From assembly GCF_039710355.1 (NCBI RefSeq), contig NZ_JBDKWZ010000001.1, positions 558,001 through 622,000 of the forward strand: a stretch of DNA of 64,000 bases, in the 5' to 3' direction. Numbering within the stretch: the stretch's first letter is position 1; every line of letters starts with the position of its first letter. Origin of the DNA: Rapidithrix thailandica. GTDB lineage: Bacteria; Bacteroidota; Bacteroidia; Cytophagales; Flammeovirgaceae. Shown here one piece after another: positions 1-9,142 of the stretch. Below the pieces are notes generated by a model. The model worked only from the letters and a program-made list of their open reading frames with translations. It made no database searches and was not told the origin of the DNA. The position numbers and the translations under genes were made by a program.

Positions 1-216
1 CCCAAGGGCTTTGCACACGGTTTTGTCGTGCTGAGTGACTCCGCGGAATTTGTGTATAAATGTGATACTTTTTATCACCCGGCATCCGAGTCCGGCATTA
101 TTTATAACGATGAGCAATTGGCACTGGACTGGAAAGTTCCGGAAAAAGATCTGATTGTTTCCGATAAGGATTTAGAACTTCCGAAATTTGAAGAAATCAG
201 CCTTGAAACCTGTTAA
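1..216 (+). CDS. rfbC: dTDP-4-dehydrorhamnose 3,5-epimerase, C-terminal part (cut by window edge)
   Basis: The reading frame is open from base 1 to the TAA at 214-216 and gives the last 71 residues of an RmlC-type epimerase, which isomerises dTDP-4-keto-6-deoxyglucose on the way to dTDP-L-rhamnose. The stretch PKGFAHGFVVLSD at the very start is the family's conserved core segment, and the tyrosine-rich YKCDTFYHPASE plus the later LDWKVPEKDLIVSDKD are typical of RmlC C-termini. It lies directly ahead of, and overlaps, rfbD, with rfbB next, so it is the third enzyme of the same rhamnose pathway. The N-terminus lies outside the window. Confidence 0.93.
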   Translation, partial: PKGFAHGFVVLSDSAEFVYKCDTFYHPASESGIIYNDEQLALDWKVPEKDLIVSDKDLELPKFEEISLETC

Positions 217-1078
217 AAACATATTAGTTACCGGAGCTCACGGGCAGCTAGGAGAGGAAATCAAGCGCCATTGTCAAAAAGAAGGAAGAGTGTTGGTCTT
301 TACCGACCATACTGATCTGGATATTACCGACGTGCGGGCGATCAACAGCTTTTTTGAAAAATATACATTTGACTGTTGCATCAATGCTGCTGCTTATACC
401 GCAGTGGACAAGGCGGAAGAAGATGTTGAAAAGGCCTTTCTGGTGAATGCAAAAGCCCCAGAAGCATTGGCGGGAATATGTAAAGAGTACGATTGTCAGT
501 TGATACATATTTCTACTGATTTTGTCTTTGATGGGAAAACCTCAGTACCCTATCAGGAGGAGGATGCTACCGCCCCTTTGAGTGTATATGGAAAAAGTAA
601 ACGGGAAGGGGAACAAGCCGTAATGGCAACCCATCCGGGTGCCTGGATTTTTAGAACTTCCTGGCTCTATTCTACTCAGGGAAGTAATTTTGTAAAAACC
701 ATGCTTCGCTTGGGAAAAGAAAAAGAACAGTTAGGGGTGATTGCCGACCAAATCGGAACGCCTACCTACGCCAAAGATTTAGCTTTGTTGCTGGATAGGG
801 CACTGGATATTTCAAAGGAGGAGGGAGTGCCAGGGGGAGTTTATCATTTTAGCAATGAGGGAGTGGCCAGTTGGTACGACTTTGCTCATGCGATTTTTGA
901 ATATAGCGGTACGAAAGTACAGTTATTGCCTATCAATACACTACAGTACCCTACTCCTGCCACTCGGCCTAACTATTCGGTAATGGACAAAACGAAAGTA
1001 AAAGAAACTTTCCGGATATCCATTCGTCATTGGCGGGAAGCCTTAAATGAATGTATTAATCAACTATTAAAATCGTGA
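188..1078 (+). CDS. rfbD: dTDP-4-dehydrorhamnose reductase
   Basis: RmlD-type short-chain dehydrogenase that performs the last NAD(P)H-dependent step of dTDP-L-rhamnose synthesis. Visible signatures are the Rossmann motif VTGAHGQLG near the N-terminus, INAAAYTAVDKAE, the STDFVFDG block, and the catalytic YGKSK (YxxxK). There is no ATG at the front of the frame: the possible starts are TTG at 188 or TTG at 203, giving about 296 or 291 residues, and the shorter one places the nucleotide-binding strand closer to the usual distance from the N-terminus. Either start overlaps the end of rfbC (14 or 29 bases), pointing to translational coupling. The stop overlaps the next gene by four bases. Confidence 0.95.
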   Translation: MKKSALKPVKNILVTGAHGQLGEEIKRHCQKEGRVLVFTDHTDLDITDVRAINSFFEKYTFDCCINAAAYTAVDKAEEDVEKAFLVNAKAPEALAGICKEYDCQLIHISTDFVFDGKTSVPYQEEDATAPLSVYGKSKREGEQAVMATHPGAWIFRTSWLYSTQGSNFVKTMLRLGKEKEQLGVIADQIGTPTYAKDLALLLDRALDISKEEGVPGGVYHFSNEGVASWYDFAHAIFEYSGTKVQLLPINTLQYPTPATRPNYSVMDKTKVKETFRISIRHWREALNECINQLLKS

Positions 1079-2097
1079 CGGATTTGAAAAGTATTTTAAT
1101 TACCGGAGGAGCCGGGTTTATCGGATCGAACTTAGTTCCGTATTTTTTTAAAAAACATCCGGAGTATTTTCTGATCAACTTGGATAAGTTGACATATGCA
1201 GGCGATTTACAAAACCTGTCGGAAGTGGAAGGCTCCGATCGGTATAAATTTATACAGGGAGATATCTGTAACCGGGAACTGGTGGAATACCTCTTCCGGG
1301 AATACAATATACAAGGAGTATTGCATTTGGCTGCCGAATCACATGTAGATAATTCGATTACCGGCCCTGCAGAGTTTATACAAACCAATATTAACGGTAC
1401 TTTTACCTTGTTGGATGCCGCCCGGAATTATTGGATGGAAGGGCCTTTTGAATACAAACCTGCTTATAAAGACTGCCGCTTTTTGCACGTATCTACCGAT
1501 GAAGTGTATGGTACATTAGGAGAAACCGGATTGTTTGAAGAAACGACTCCCTATGCCCCGAATAGTCCTTACAGTGCTTCCAAAGCTTCGAGCGATATGA
1601 TTGTCCGCAGTTACTTTCATACCTATGGAATGAATGTGGTGACTACCAACTGCTCTAATAACTACGGCCCGAAACAACACGATGAAAAGTTAATCCCAAC
1701 CATTATCCGGAAATGCCTGAATGGAGAATCCATACCGATTTACGGAGATGGTAAGAATATAAGAGATTGGTTGTATGTGCTTGATCATTGTCAGGGGATT
1801 GACTTGGCCTACTGTAATGGACAGGCTGGGGAAACGTACAATATCGGAGGTAGAAATGAGCGCAAGAATATTGAAGTGGCCCAGGTGATTTGTCAAATTC
1901 TGGACGAATTAAACCCCCGATCCTCCCAAGAGTCTTACGAAGAATTGATTACTTTCGTGAAAGACCGGGCAGGCCATGACAGACGCTATGCAATCGATGC
2001 AAGTAAAATAGAAGGCGAATTGGCTTGGAAAGCGCAAGAAAACTTTGAAACAGGAATCCGGAAAACGGTTGAGTGGTATTTGACTAAGTATTTATAA
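1075..2097 (+). CDS. rfbB: dTDP-glucose 4,6-dehydratase
   Basis: RmlB family, 340 residues, converting dTDP-glucose to dTDP-4-keto-6-deoxyglucose with bound NAD+. The sequence shows TGGAGFIGSN at the N-terminus, HLAAESHVDNSI, STDEVYGTLG with the catalytic Asp-Glu pair, and YSASK (YxxxK). It begins with GTG at 1075, in a GTGA overlap with the rfbD stop, so rfbC, rfbD and rfbB form one tightly coupled unit. rfbA (thymidylyltransferase) is not in the window and is presumably just upstream. The C-terminal DRAGHDRRYAIDASKI is the usual family ending. Confidence 0.96.
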   Translation: MTDLKSILITGGAGFIGSNLVPYFFKKHPEYFLINLDKLTYAGDLQNLSEVEGSDRYKFIQGDICNRELVEYLFREYNIQGVLHLAAESHVDNSITGPAEFIQTNINGTFTLLDAARNYWMEGPFEYKPAYKDCRFLHVSTDEVYGTLGETGLFEETTPYAPNSPYSASKASSDMIVRSYFHTYGMNVVTTNCSNNYGPKQHDEKLIPTIIRKCLNGESIPIYGDGKNIRDWLYVLDHCQGIDLAYCNGQAGETYNIGGRNERKNIEVAQVICQILDELNPRSSQESYEELITFVKDRAGHDRRYAIDASKIEGELAWKAQENFETGIRKTVEWYLTKYL

Positions 2098-2220
2098 CGA
2101 AGATGGGCTGGGTTGATTTATTAATAAACCTTAAAGGAGTTTACGCTGTGTCGAATTAATTAACATATTTGCGTAAGTCCCTTTTAGTTAAACATTTATT
2201 AAACTAAAATATTAATAAAG

Positions 2221-3555
2221 ATGAAAATTGCTGTAGTAGGCACTGGTTACGTTGGATTGGTTTCAGGAACTTGTTTTGCTGAAACAGGTAACCATGTAAT
2301 ATGTGTTGATAACAACGTGCAAAAAGTTGAGAGACTCAGAAATGGTGAATTACCTATCTACGAACCAGGTCTGGAAGTTATTTTCAAACGCAACACCGAA
2401 GATGGACGGCTCGAGTTTACCACGGATTTACTGGATGCGGTAAATAGAGCACAAATTATCTTTTTAGCTTTGCCAACTCCTCCGGGAGAAGACGGGTCTG
2501 CTGACTTGTCCTATGTACTTGGAGTAGCAGAAGAACTGGGCAAAATCATCACGGATTATAAAGTAATTGTTGATAAAAGTACTGTGCCAGTAGGAACTTC
2601 AGAGAAAGTAACTGCGGCTGTTGAAAAACATGCCAAAGTGGATTTTGATGTGGTATCTAATCCTGAATTTTTAAGAGAGGGAGTGGCTGTGGAAGACTTT
2701 TTGAAGCCGGACAGGGTCGTGATCGGAACTTCTTCCGAGCGCGCGAAGTCCTTGATGCATGAATTGTACGAGCCTTTTGTCCGTCAAGGAAATCCCATTT
2801 ACTTTATGGACGAACGGTCTGCCGAAATGACAAAGTACGCAGCCAATTCTTATTTGGCAACCCGTATTACCTTTATGAACGAAATTGCCAATTTGTGTGA
2901 AAAAGTTGGTGCGGATGTGGACATGGTACGAATTGGTATGGGAAGCGACAGACGTATCGGGAAACGCTTTTTGTTTCCGGGAGTAGGATATGGTGGAAGC
3001 TGTTTCCCAAAAGATGTACAAGCTTTAGGAAAAACGGCAGGTGAGAATGATTATAACTTTCAGATTCTGAAGTCGGTCATGGAAGTGAACAATGCTCAAA
3101 AATATGTGCTGGCTCATAAAATCAAAAGCCATTTCAATAACGATTTGAAAGGCAAGCGTATCGCAATTTGGGGTTTGGCCTTTAAGCCCAATACGGATGA
3201 TATCCGGGAAGCTCCCGCCATTTTCATTATCAATGAATTACTGGAAGCGGGCGCCAAAGTGGTTGCGTTTGACCCTGAAGCCATGGAGAATATGAAGGCC
3301 ATCTTTGGCGATAAAGTTGAGTTTATCAAACATCGTTACGATGCATTGAAAGATGCTGATGCTTTGGCTATCGTTACGGAGTGGAGCGTGTTCAGAACCC
3401 CGGATTTTGATTTCATGGCCGAGCTGATGAAGGAAAAAGTCATCTTTGATGGTAGAAACCTTTATAAACTGGAGCAAATGAAGCAGTTCGGGTTTTACTA
3501 TAACAGTATCGGAAGAAACACTGTTGAACAGAAACAACTAACCCCAGCAGAATAA
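2221..3555 (+). CDS. ugd: UDP-glucose 6-dehydrogenase
   Basis: Two-step NAD+-dependent oxidation of UDP-glucose to UDP-glucuronate. The 444-residue protein has the N-terminal Rossmann motif GTGYVGLVSG, the STVPVGTS segment, NPEFLREG, and the active-site cysteine in GGSCFPKD near residue 262, followed by the C-terminal UDP-binding domain (GLAFKPNTDDIREAP). The ATG at 2221 follows a 123-base AT-rich gap after rfbB, so it may have its own promoter. Its stop overlaps the start of the UDP-glucuronate decarboxylase gene by one base (TAATG), which couples synthesis of UDP-glucuronate to its conversion into UDP-xylose. Confidence 0.96.
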   Translation: MKIAVVGTGYVGLVSGTCFAETGNHVICVDNNVQKVERLRNGELPIYEPGLEVIFKRNTEDGRLEFTTDLLDAVNRAQIIFLALPTPPGEDGSADLSYVLGVAEELGKIITDYKVIVDKSTVPVGTSEKVTAAVEKHAKVDFDVVSNPEFLREGVAVEDFLKPDRVVIGTSSERAKSLMHELYEPFVRQGNPIYFMDERSAEMTKYAANSYLATRITFMNEIANLCEKVGADVDMVRIGMGSDRRIGKRFLFPGVGYGGSCFPKDVQALGKTAGENDYNFQILKSVMEVNNAQKYVLAHKIKSHFNNDLKGKRIAIWGLAFKPNTDDIREAPAIFIINELLEAGAKVVAFDPEAMENMKAIFGDKVEFIKHRYDALKDADALAIVTEWSVFRTPDFDFMAELMKEKVIFDGRNLYKLEQMKQFGFYYNSIGRNTVEQKQLTPAE

Positions 3556-4487
3556 TGAAGAGAGTATTAATTACCGGTGTAGCGGGTTTTCTCGGCTCTC
3601 ATTTGGCAGACCGCTTTATCAAAGAAGGGTTTCATGTGATTGGAATGGATAATTTGATCACTGGCGACCTTGCCAATATCGAACACCTTTTTCCTCTGAA
3701 GGAGTTTGAATATTACCACCATGATGTGAGTAAGTTCATTCACGTTCCGGGAGAGTTGGATTATATCGTGCATTTTGCCTCGCCCGCCAGTCCAATCGAT
3801 TATTTAAAGATGCCTATTCAAACGTTGAAAGTAGGCTCTTTAGGAACTCATAATTGCTTGGGGCTTGCGAAAGCCAAAAATGCGCGAATCATCGTGGCTT
3901 CTACGTCTGAAATTTACGGAGATCCTACTGTTCATCCGCAAAATGAAGAGTACTGGGGGAATGTCAATTCCGTAGGTCCGAGGGGGGTATATGACGAGGC
4001 CAAGCGCTTTCAGGAAGCCATTACCATGGCTTATCATACCTATCATGGGCTGGAAACCCGTATGGTTAGGATTTTTAATACTTATGGACCCAGGATGCGG
4101 CTGAATGACGGACGTGCATTGCCGGCATTTATGGGCCAAGCTTTACGGGGTGAGGACATCACGGTGTTTGGCAATGGAGATCAAACCCGCTCTTTCTGTT
4201 TTGTGGATGACTTGGTAGAAGGTATTTACCGTTTGTTGATGAGCGATTATCATTTACCGGTGAATATTGGAAACCCTAGTGAAATTACAATTAAAGAATT
4301 TGCGGAAGAAGTGATCCGGCTTACAGGAACTTCTAGCAAAATAGTGTATAAAGAACTGCCTAAAGACGATCCGAAAGTTCGTTGTCCGGATATTACCAAA
4401 GCAAAGGAAATTTTGGGTTGGGAACCTAAAATAGACCGTGCGGAAGGTTTAAAGAGAACGTTGGATTACTTTAAAAATAAAGTGTAA
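3555..4487 (+). CDS. UDP-glucuronate decarboxylase (UDP-xylose synthase)
   Basis: SDR-superfamily enzyme of the UXS type, 310 residues, which decarboxylates UDP-glucuronate to UDP-xylose. The N-terminal GVAGFLGSHLADRF nucleotide-binding motif, HFASPASPIDYLKMPIQTL, STSEIYGDPTVHPQ and the catalytic YDEAK are the hallmarks that separate UXS from ordinary NAD-dependent epimerases. Context agrees: it is translationally coupled to ugd, the enzyme that makes its substrate. Together with the rhamnose genes it supplies sugars for an envelope or exopolysaccharide. A perfect hairpin at 4501-4540 ends the operon. Confidence 0.93.
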   Translation: MKRVLITGVAGFLGSHLADRFIKEGFHVIGMDNLITGDLANIEHLFPLKEFEYYHHDVSKFIHVPGELDYIVHFASPASPIDYLKMPIQTLKVGSLGTHNCLGLAKAKNARIIVASTSEIYGDPTVHPQNEEYWGNVNSVGPRGVYDEAKRFQEAITMAYHTYHGLETRMVRIFNTYGPRMRLNDGRALPAFMGQALRGEDITVFGNGDQTRSFCFVDDLVEGIYRLLMSDYHLPVNIGNPSEITIKEFAEEVIRLTGTSSKIVYKELPKDDPKVRCPDITKAKEILGWEPKIDRAEGLKRTLDYFKNKV

Positions 4488-4500
4488 GTTCTATCAAGTA

Positions 4501-4540
4501 AATAACAGGCATGAAGTGATTAGGCTTCATGCCTGTTATT
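4501..4540 (+). terminator. Hairpin terminator after the sugar-nucleotide operon
   Basis: Perfect 16-base inverted repeat (4501-4516 with 4525-4540, eight-base loop), starting 14 bases after the UDP-xylose synthase stop codon and followed after a few bases by TTTT. Confidence 0.7.
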
Positions 4541-4650
4541 GTATGGTTTTATCTAAAGAATTGTTGAGAGAGTAGAGAGCAGATTTTTTGTTCCTGAATT
4601 GAATAATCTTACAACTTACAGTACAAGTTCTTTATCTATTTGTAAACTCT

Positions 4651-5016
4651 ATGACCAGTGAGGAAAAAAAAGCCTTCTTGCTCCTGAAATCGGTGATTTT
4701 TCACTACCATGGCTTGGACGAAGATGAGCAACAGATGTTAAATGAAACAGCCAGTCAGCTGAATGCTTTGGAAGAATTGGAATGGGCCAACCAGTTTATC
4801 AACGAAGATTATTTTAATGCCTTTGAAAGAGCTCGTGCCTATTTGAATTCCAGTATGGAGCATATTGATAAAAAAAAGCGGCTAGAGTTCTTGAGTAAGG
4901 TATGGTATGCCAATAACCGCAAAGGCTATATTAGCGAAATGGAAGCCACTGCTATGTTGAAATTAGCCAAAGACTGGGATATCGAAAGTGATTTAATCGA
5001 GTATATTAAAAAATGA
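4651..5016 (+). CDS. Conserved hypothetical protein, TerB-like helical fold suspected
   Basis: A 121-residue acidic all-helical protein with no signal peptide or membrane segment. The C-terminal part (about residues 80-118: FLSKVWYANNRKGYISEMEATAM and LAKDWDIESDLI) has the spacing and residues of TerB/DUF533-type helical domains, which are found in small cytoplasmic proteins of unclear role. No catalytic motif is visible. It stands alone between the UDP-xylose synthase terminator and the histidine kinase gene, on the same strand. I infer a real gene from the ATG start, the good codon pattern and the lack of a competing frame; the function is unknown. Confidence 0.7.
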   Translation: MTSEEKKAFLLLKSVIFHYHGLDEDEQQMLNETASQLNALEELEWANQFINEDYFNAFERARAYLNSSMEHIDKKKRLEFLSKVWYANNRKGYISEMEATAMLKLAKDWDIESDLIEYIKK

Positions 5017-5172
5017 CCAGATGTTTCTCTCTGATTTAATACAATTTCCCTTCCAAAAATTACCCCTTGCAGTAATACTCCGAATTGATTTTTTAACAAA
5101 GAACTAAAGGTGATTTTCCCGGCTTGAATTCACTTAAATCCTTACATATTTATTTTTTGCTTGAATAGCTTG

Positions 5173-5180
5173 TATTTTTG
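5173..5180 (+). promoter_or_regulatory. Bacteroidota-type -7 box before the histidine kinase gene
   Basis: TATTTTTG matches the Bacteroidota -7 consensus TAnnTTTG, and lies about 48 bases ahead of the ATG at 5228 in an AT-rich stretch. Transcription would start near 5187. Confidence 0.45.
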
Positions 5181-5227
5181 AGGAAAAAGAAATTTGCCAG
5201 TTTTCATGATAACGTTTGAAAGAAGGT

Positions 5228-6871
5228 ATGCAGCCTATTAATAAAACTCGGCTCAAATATATCATTGTGTTGATGAGTATCGCGTTGCTTGGCTTAGTTG
5301 GCTTGCAATTTTATTGGGTAAATATGGCTATGTCTGTACAAAAAGAACGCTTTCGCCAGGAAGTACATAGCCTTTTGAATACCGTTGTGAACAAACTAGA
5401 GCAACATGAGGCCTTGTACATCATCAAAAAGCAAGTGGAAAACAGTGTGAAAGTGACAGACGATTTCTTCTTTGTCGATTATGATTCTTCCGGGGTAGCC
5501 CGTTGGAATGAACAACAGACGATTAAAATAAAACAGTGGGTAGGTTCGGATAAATTACGGGAGGAAGGCTATGCGTATGAAGTGGAAGAAAAAGCGGTGA
5601 TCAGTAAGTCGGGGATTGCCCGGAAAAATAAAATTGCCGACTTTGGAAAACTGGAACAACAGATGTTCCAAAGTATTCCGGATATAGAACCTATTGGCGA
5701 CTCCTTGATTTGGCAGCGTTTAAGTTCTTCCATTAGTTCCAAATTGGCTCAACGGTCCAATATGGTGAGTTTTATCATGGATGAGCTCTTGTTGATGGAC
5801 AAAAAGGTTAAAATTGAAGACCGGGTGAGCGAGGGCTTGTTGGACTCCCTTTTGCATACGGAGATGCAAAACCGTGGACTGCATACGGACTATAACTTTG
5901 GGGTGTTGAATCCGAAAGTATCAAGTAAAAAAATGGTGATATGCAGCAATCCCGAAAGTGAAAGAAATATTCTAACTTCCGAATTTCAAACCAAGTTATT
6001 CCCTTCGGATTTGTTTGGCGGCCACAATATTTTATATGTTAACTTCCCGAATCAAGAAGCTTACCTGATCCGGCAGAATTGGTTGGTTCTGTCTTCTTCC
6101 ATCTTCTTTTTAATCATCATCTCTGTTTGTTTTAGCATAGCCATTCAAACCATTCTCAAGCAAAAGAAGCTTTCGGAAATTACGAACGACTTTATCAGTA
6201 ATATGACGCATGAGCTCAAAACACCTATTTCTACGGTGTCCTTAGCTTGTGAAGCTTTGATGGATCCGGACATCCGAAAAATTCCCAGTTTGGGGACTCG
6301 CTATTTGAGTGTTATTAAAGATGAAAATAACCGGTTGGCAGAACAAGTGGAGCGGGTCTTGCAAATAGCCCGTTTGGATAAAGGTGATTTTAAATTAAAA
6401 ATCACAAAAATTGACCTGCATGAAGTCATATGCAAGGCAATTACCAACATTAAAATCCAAATTGAAAACAGAGAAGGCACGATAGGGACTTCATTGAAGG
6501 CCGAAAATACCATGATAGAAGCCGATGAGGTGCACCTGTCGAACATTATTTATAACTTGTTGGACAATGCAAATAAATATTCCCCCGAGCAACCAAATAT
6601 CCAAATTGCGACTTCTTCTATGAACGGGGGGATTGTATTAGAAGTGACCGATCAAGGTCAGGGAATCTCAAATGAAAATATTAATAAAGTTTTTGATAAA
6701 TTTTACCGGGTTCCTACCGGCAATGTGCATAATGTGAAGGGCTTCGGGCTCGGCTTGAGTTATGTGCGCAAAATGGTAGAGGCCCATCGCGGTACCATCT
6801 CCGTAAAAAGTGAATTAAACCAAGGAAGTACGTTTACCATCTATTTACCTTATCGCCATGAACAAAATTAA
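5228..6871 (+). CDS. Two-component sensor histidine kinase
   Basis: Membrane-bound sensor kinase of about 547 residues. TM1 is at residues 9-31 and TM2 at about 283-310, enclosing a periplasmic sensing region of some 250 residues that I do not recognise. The cytoplasmic part has the HisKA box NMTHELKTPIS (phospho-accepting His near 328), the N box IIYNLLDNANKYSP near 440, and the G boxes DQGQGI and GFGLGLSY, so it should be catalytically competent. No HAMP domain is evident. The frame is also open from a TTG at 5216, but the ATG at 5228 sits directly before the first membrane segment and is preferred. It overlaps its response regulator by 14 bases. Confidence 0.93.
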   Translation: MQPINKTRLKYIIVLMSIALLGLVGLQFYWVNMAMSVQKERFRQEVHSLLNTVVNKLEQHEALYIIKKQVENSVKVTDDFFFVDYDSSGVARWNEQQTIKIKQWVGSDKLREEGYAYEVEEKAVISKSGIARKNKIADFGKLEQQMFQSIPDIEPIGDSLIWQRLSSSISSKLAQRSNMVSFIMDELLLMDKKVKIEDRVSEGLLDSLLHTEMQNRGLHTDYNFGVLNPKVSSKKMVICSNPESERNILTSEFQTKLFPSDLFGGHNILYVNFPNQEAYLIRQNWLVLSSSIFFLIIISVCFSIAIQTILKQKKLSEITNDFISNMTHELKTPISTVSLACEALMDPDIRKIPSLGTRYLSVIKDENNRLAEQVERVLQIARLDKGDFKLKITKIDLHEVICKAITNIKIQIENREGTIGTSLKAENTMIEADEVHLSNIIYNLLDNANKYSPEQPNIQIATSSMNGGIVLEVTDQGQGISNENINKVFDKFYRVPTGNVHNVKGFGLGLSYVRKMVEAHRGTISVKSELNQGSTFTIYLPYRHEQN

Positions 6872-7559
6872 GATATTACTAGTGGAAGATGACCCTAACC
6901 TGGGGCAGGTACTAAAAGAGTATTTGGAAGTGAAAAATTATACAACCGACTTATGTAGAGATGGCAAAGAGGGGTTGGATGCCTTTCAAAAAGAGGCATA
7001 CGATTTATGTATATTGGATGTGATGATGCCTAAAATGGATGGCCTTACTTTGGCTGAAGAAATCAGGAAAAAGAACAAAGTGGTACCGATTATCTTTCTT
7101 ACGGCTAAATCTTTAAAAGAAGATACCATTCAAGGTTTTAAGGCAGGTGCTGACGATTATATTACTAAGCCATTCAGTATGGAAGAGCTTTTACTGCGAA
7201 TGGAGGCGATTCTTCGCAGAACTTCTTCTAACTTACCACAGGAAGAACAAAACAAGTTTCAAATAGGACGCTTTACGTTTGATTCGGATTCACAAAAGTT
7301 GATTTTTGATGATGGCAAAGAACAAAAGCTCACTTCCAAAGAATCGGGTTTGTTGCGTTTGCTTTGTATAAATAAAAATCAAATGCTTGACCGCTCGGAA
7401 GCCTTGAAAAAGATTTGGTTGGACGATAATTATTTTAACTCCCGAAGTATGGATGTTTACATTACCAAGCTTCGTAAGTTTTTAAAAAGTGATGAGAATT
7501 TACAGATCATCAATGTGCATGGACAGGGCTTCAAATTAGTCGAACTGAAATCCGAATAA
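6858..7559 (+). CDS. OmpR-family response regulator
   Basis: A 233-residue DNA-binding regulator. The receiver domain has the acidic pair ED-D at residues 10-12, the phosphorylation site Asp54 in LCILDVMMPKMDG, the conserved Thr in FLTAK and the Lys in DDYITKPF. The C-terminal half is a winged-helix output domain (LTSKESGLLRLL, and RSMDVYITKLRKFL near the end). Its start lies inside the 3' end of the kinase gene, so the two form a translationally coupled pair. Target genes cannot be told from the sequence. The very strong hairpin at 7563-7620 ends the unit. Confidence 0.95.
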   Translation: MNKIKILLVEDDPNLGQVLKEYLEVKNYTTDLCRDGKEGLDAFQKEAYDLCILDVMMPKMDGLTLAEEIRKKNKVVPIIFLTAKSLKEDTIQGFKAGADDYITKPFSMEELLLRMEAILRRTSSNLPQEEQNKFQIGRFTFDSDSQKLIFDDGKEQKLTSKESGLLRLLCINKNQMLDRSEALKKIWLDDNYFNSRSMDVYITKLRKFLKSDENLQIINVHGQGFKLVELKSE

Positions 7560-7562
7560 ATT

Positions 7563-7620
7563 TTGCTCTCTCAAAAAAGCCCTTGATGAGTTAACACCAA
7601 GGGCTTTTTTGAGAGAGCAA
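7563..7620. terminator. Bidirectional terminator between response regulator and nnr
   Basis: Perfect 22-base inverted repeat (7563-7584 with 7599-7620) with A and T runs inside both arms, between two convergent genes whose stops are at 7559 and 7628. It can act on both strands. Confidence 0.85.
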
Positions 7621-7627
7621 CAAACGA

Positions 7628-9142
7628 TTATTCTTCATTTTGGACATTTCTTAATACGGCAAATGCTTCTCCCAAGTATTCCACTATATCGGAAGCAATC
7701 AAGGCCTCTTCCCCTTCGGTTTCTCTGGCAAGGTCTCCTGCCAAACCATGGAGGTAAACTCCCAGAATAGCTGCATGGTCAGGAGTATAATTTTGAGCCA
7801 ATAAAGATAAAATAATACCTGTGAGTACATCCCCGCTACCTGCCGTAGCCATTCCGGGGTTGCCTGTAGAGTTGAAGTAGATAGAACCGTTAGGCAAAGC
7901 AATGGCTGTATGTGCTCCCTTCAGTACCACGATAACGTTGCATTCGATCACAAACTCTTGCAAGAGTTTTAACCGGTCGTAGTCATTGATTGTCTCTCCG
8001 GCAAGTCGCTCAAATTCTTTTGGATGTGGAGTTAAGATAGAATTTTCCGGCACTTGTTTCAAGAGGTATTTATGCTCGGCCAATATGTTTAAAGCATCGG
8101 CATCAAACACCAGCGGTTGTTTGGCTTCTTGGATCAGCTTTTCCAAAACATGAATAGTAGAAACATGTTGATTGAGGCCTGGACCGATGCCAATAGCATT
8201 TATTTTGGCCAGGGAAGGGACTTCCGTAATATAATGTTCATGGTGATCTATGGAACACATGGCTTCCGGAAGAGCGGTTTGCATGATGGAATAGCCACAT
8301 AGAGGCAGGTGGCAGGTGAGAAGGCCTACTCCTGTTCGGAGAGTCGCCTTGGCTGATAGTAGCGCAGCTCCCATTTTCCCAAAGCTTCCCGCCAACAACA
8401 AGGCATGCCCATAGTGTCCTTTATGTGAGAATTTTTTCCGTTTTTTTAAGAGATGGCTTGCATCTTCTGATGTGATAAAGTGATAAGAGGTTTCGCATTG
8501 CTCAATGAATTCCGGATCCAGGCCGATTTCTACAAGTTCCCAAGTGCCGGTAAACCGCTGGTTTTGGGGGAGCAAGAAGGAAAGTTTGGGCAGTTGGAAA
8601 GATACGGTATAATCCGCTTCTATAATATGTGTATCACTGTTATTACTACTGCAGTATAACCCGGAAGGGGTATCAATCGAAATCACGGTGGCTTGACTAT
8701 GATTGATTTGTCTGACAAGTTGGGCTGTAAAGCCATCAATGGGCCGGGACAAGCCACTTCCAAAGATCGCATCAATAATAACGACCCCTTCTTCTATCAA
8801 TGGAATATCCTCTTCCGAGTGTATATTTTGTATAGTAATGAGTTTGTTAAGTCTTTGCTCGTTGACTTGAAAATCCTCACTGGTTTTTTCTGAAAAACGA
8901 ACCACCATTACCTCCACATTGAATTGCGCTTGGCATAACATACGTGCCACAGCAAGTCCATCGCCTCCATTATTACCAACCCCACAAAAAATAAGGACAG
9001 GGGTATTGTTGGGGAATTTTTGTATAAACCAATCGGCAAACTGGCCGGATGCCCGCTCCATTAAATCAATTGATGCGATCGGCTCATGCCGGATCGTAAA
9101 GGCATCCAGTTCTTTTATCTGTTGGGCATTTAATATTTTCAT
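7628..9142 (-). CDS. nnr: Bifunctional NAD(P)H-hydrate epimerase / ADP-dependent dehydratase
   Basis: A 504-residue fusion repairing damaged NAD(P)H. The N-terminal YjeF_N half (about residues 1-215) epimerises the R form of NAD(P)HX and carries the GNNGGDGLAVARM motif; the C-terminal carbohydrate-kinase-like half (about 225-500) is the ADP-dependent dehydratase, with GHYGHALLLAGS, IGPGL, the LTPHPKEF segment, and the terminal GSGDVLTGII signature with its catalytic Asp. Both halves look intact, so the two repair steps occur in one protein. It is transcribed alone, convergent with the response regulator. Confidence 0.94.
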   Translation of the reverse strand: MKILNAQQIKELDAFTIRHEPIASIDLMERASGQFADWFIQKFPNNTPVLIFCGVGNNGGDGLAVARMLCQAQFNVEVMVVRFSEKTSEDFQVNEQRLNKLITIQNIHSEEDIPLIEEGVVIIDAIFGSGLSRPIDGFTAQLVRQINHSQATVISIDTPSGLYCSSNNSDTHIIEADYTVSFQLPKLSFLLPQNQRFTGTWELVEIGLDPEFIEQCETSYHFITSEDASHLLKKRKKFSHKGHYGHALLLAGSFGKMGAALLSAKATLRTGVGLLTCHLPLCGYSIMQTALPEAMCSIDHHEHYITEVPSLAKINAIGIGPGLNQHVSTIHVLEKLIQEAKQPLVFDADALNILAEHKYLLKQVPENSILTPHPKEFERLAGETINDYDRLKLLQEFVIECNVIVVLKGAHTAIALPNGSIYFNSTGNPGMATAGSGDVLTGIILSLLAQNYTPDHAAILGVYLHGLAGDLARETEGEEALIASDIVEYLGEAFAVLRNVQNEE

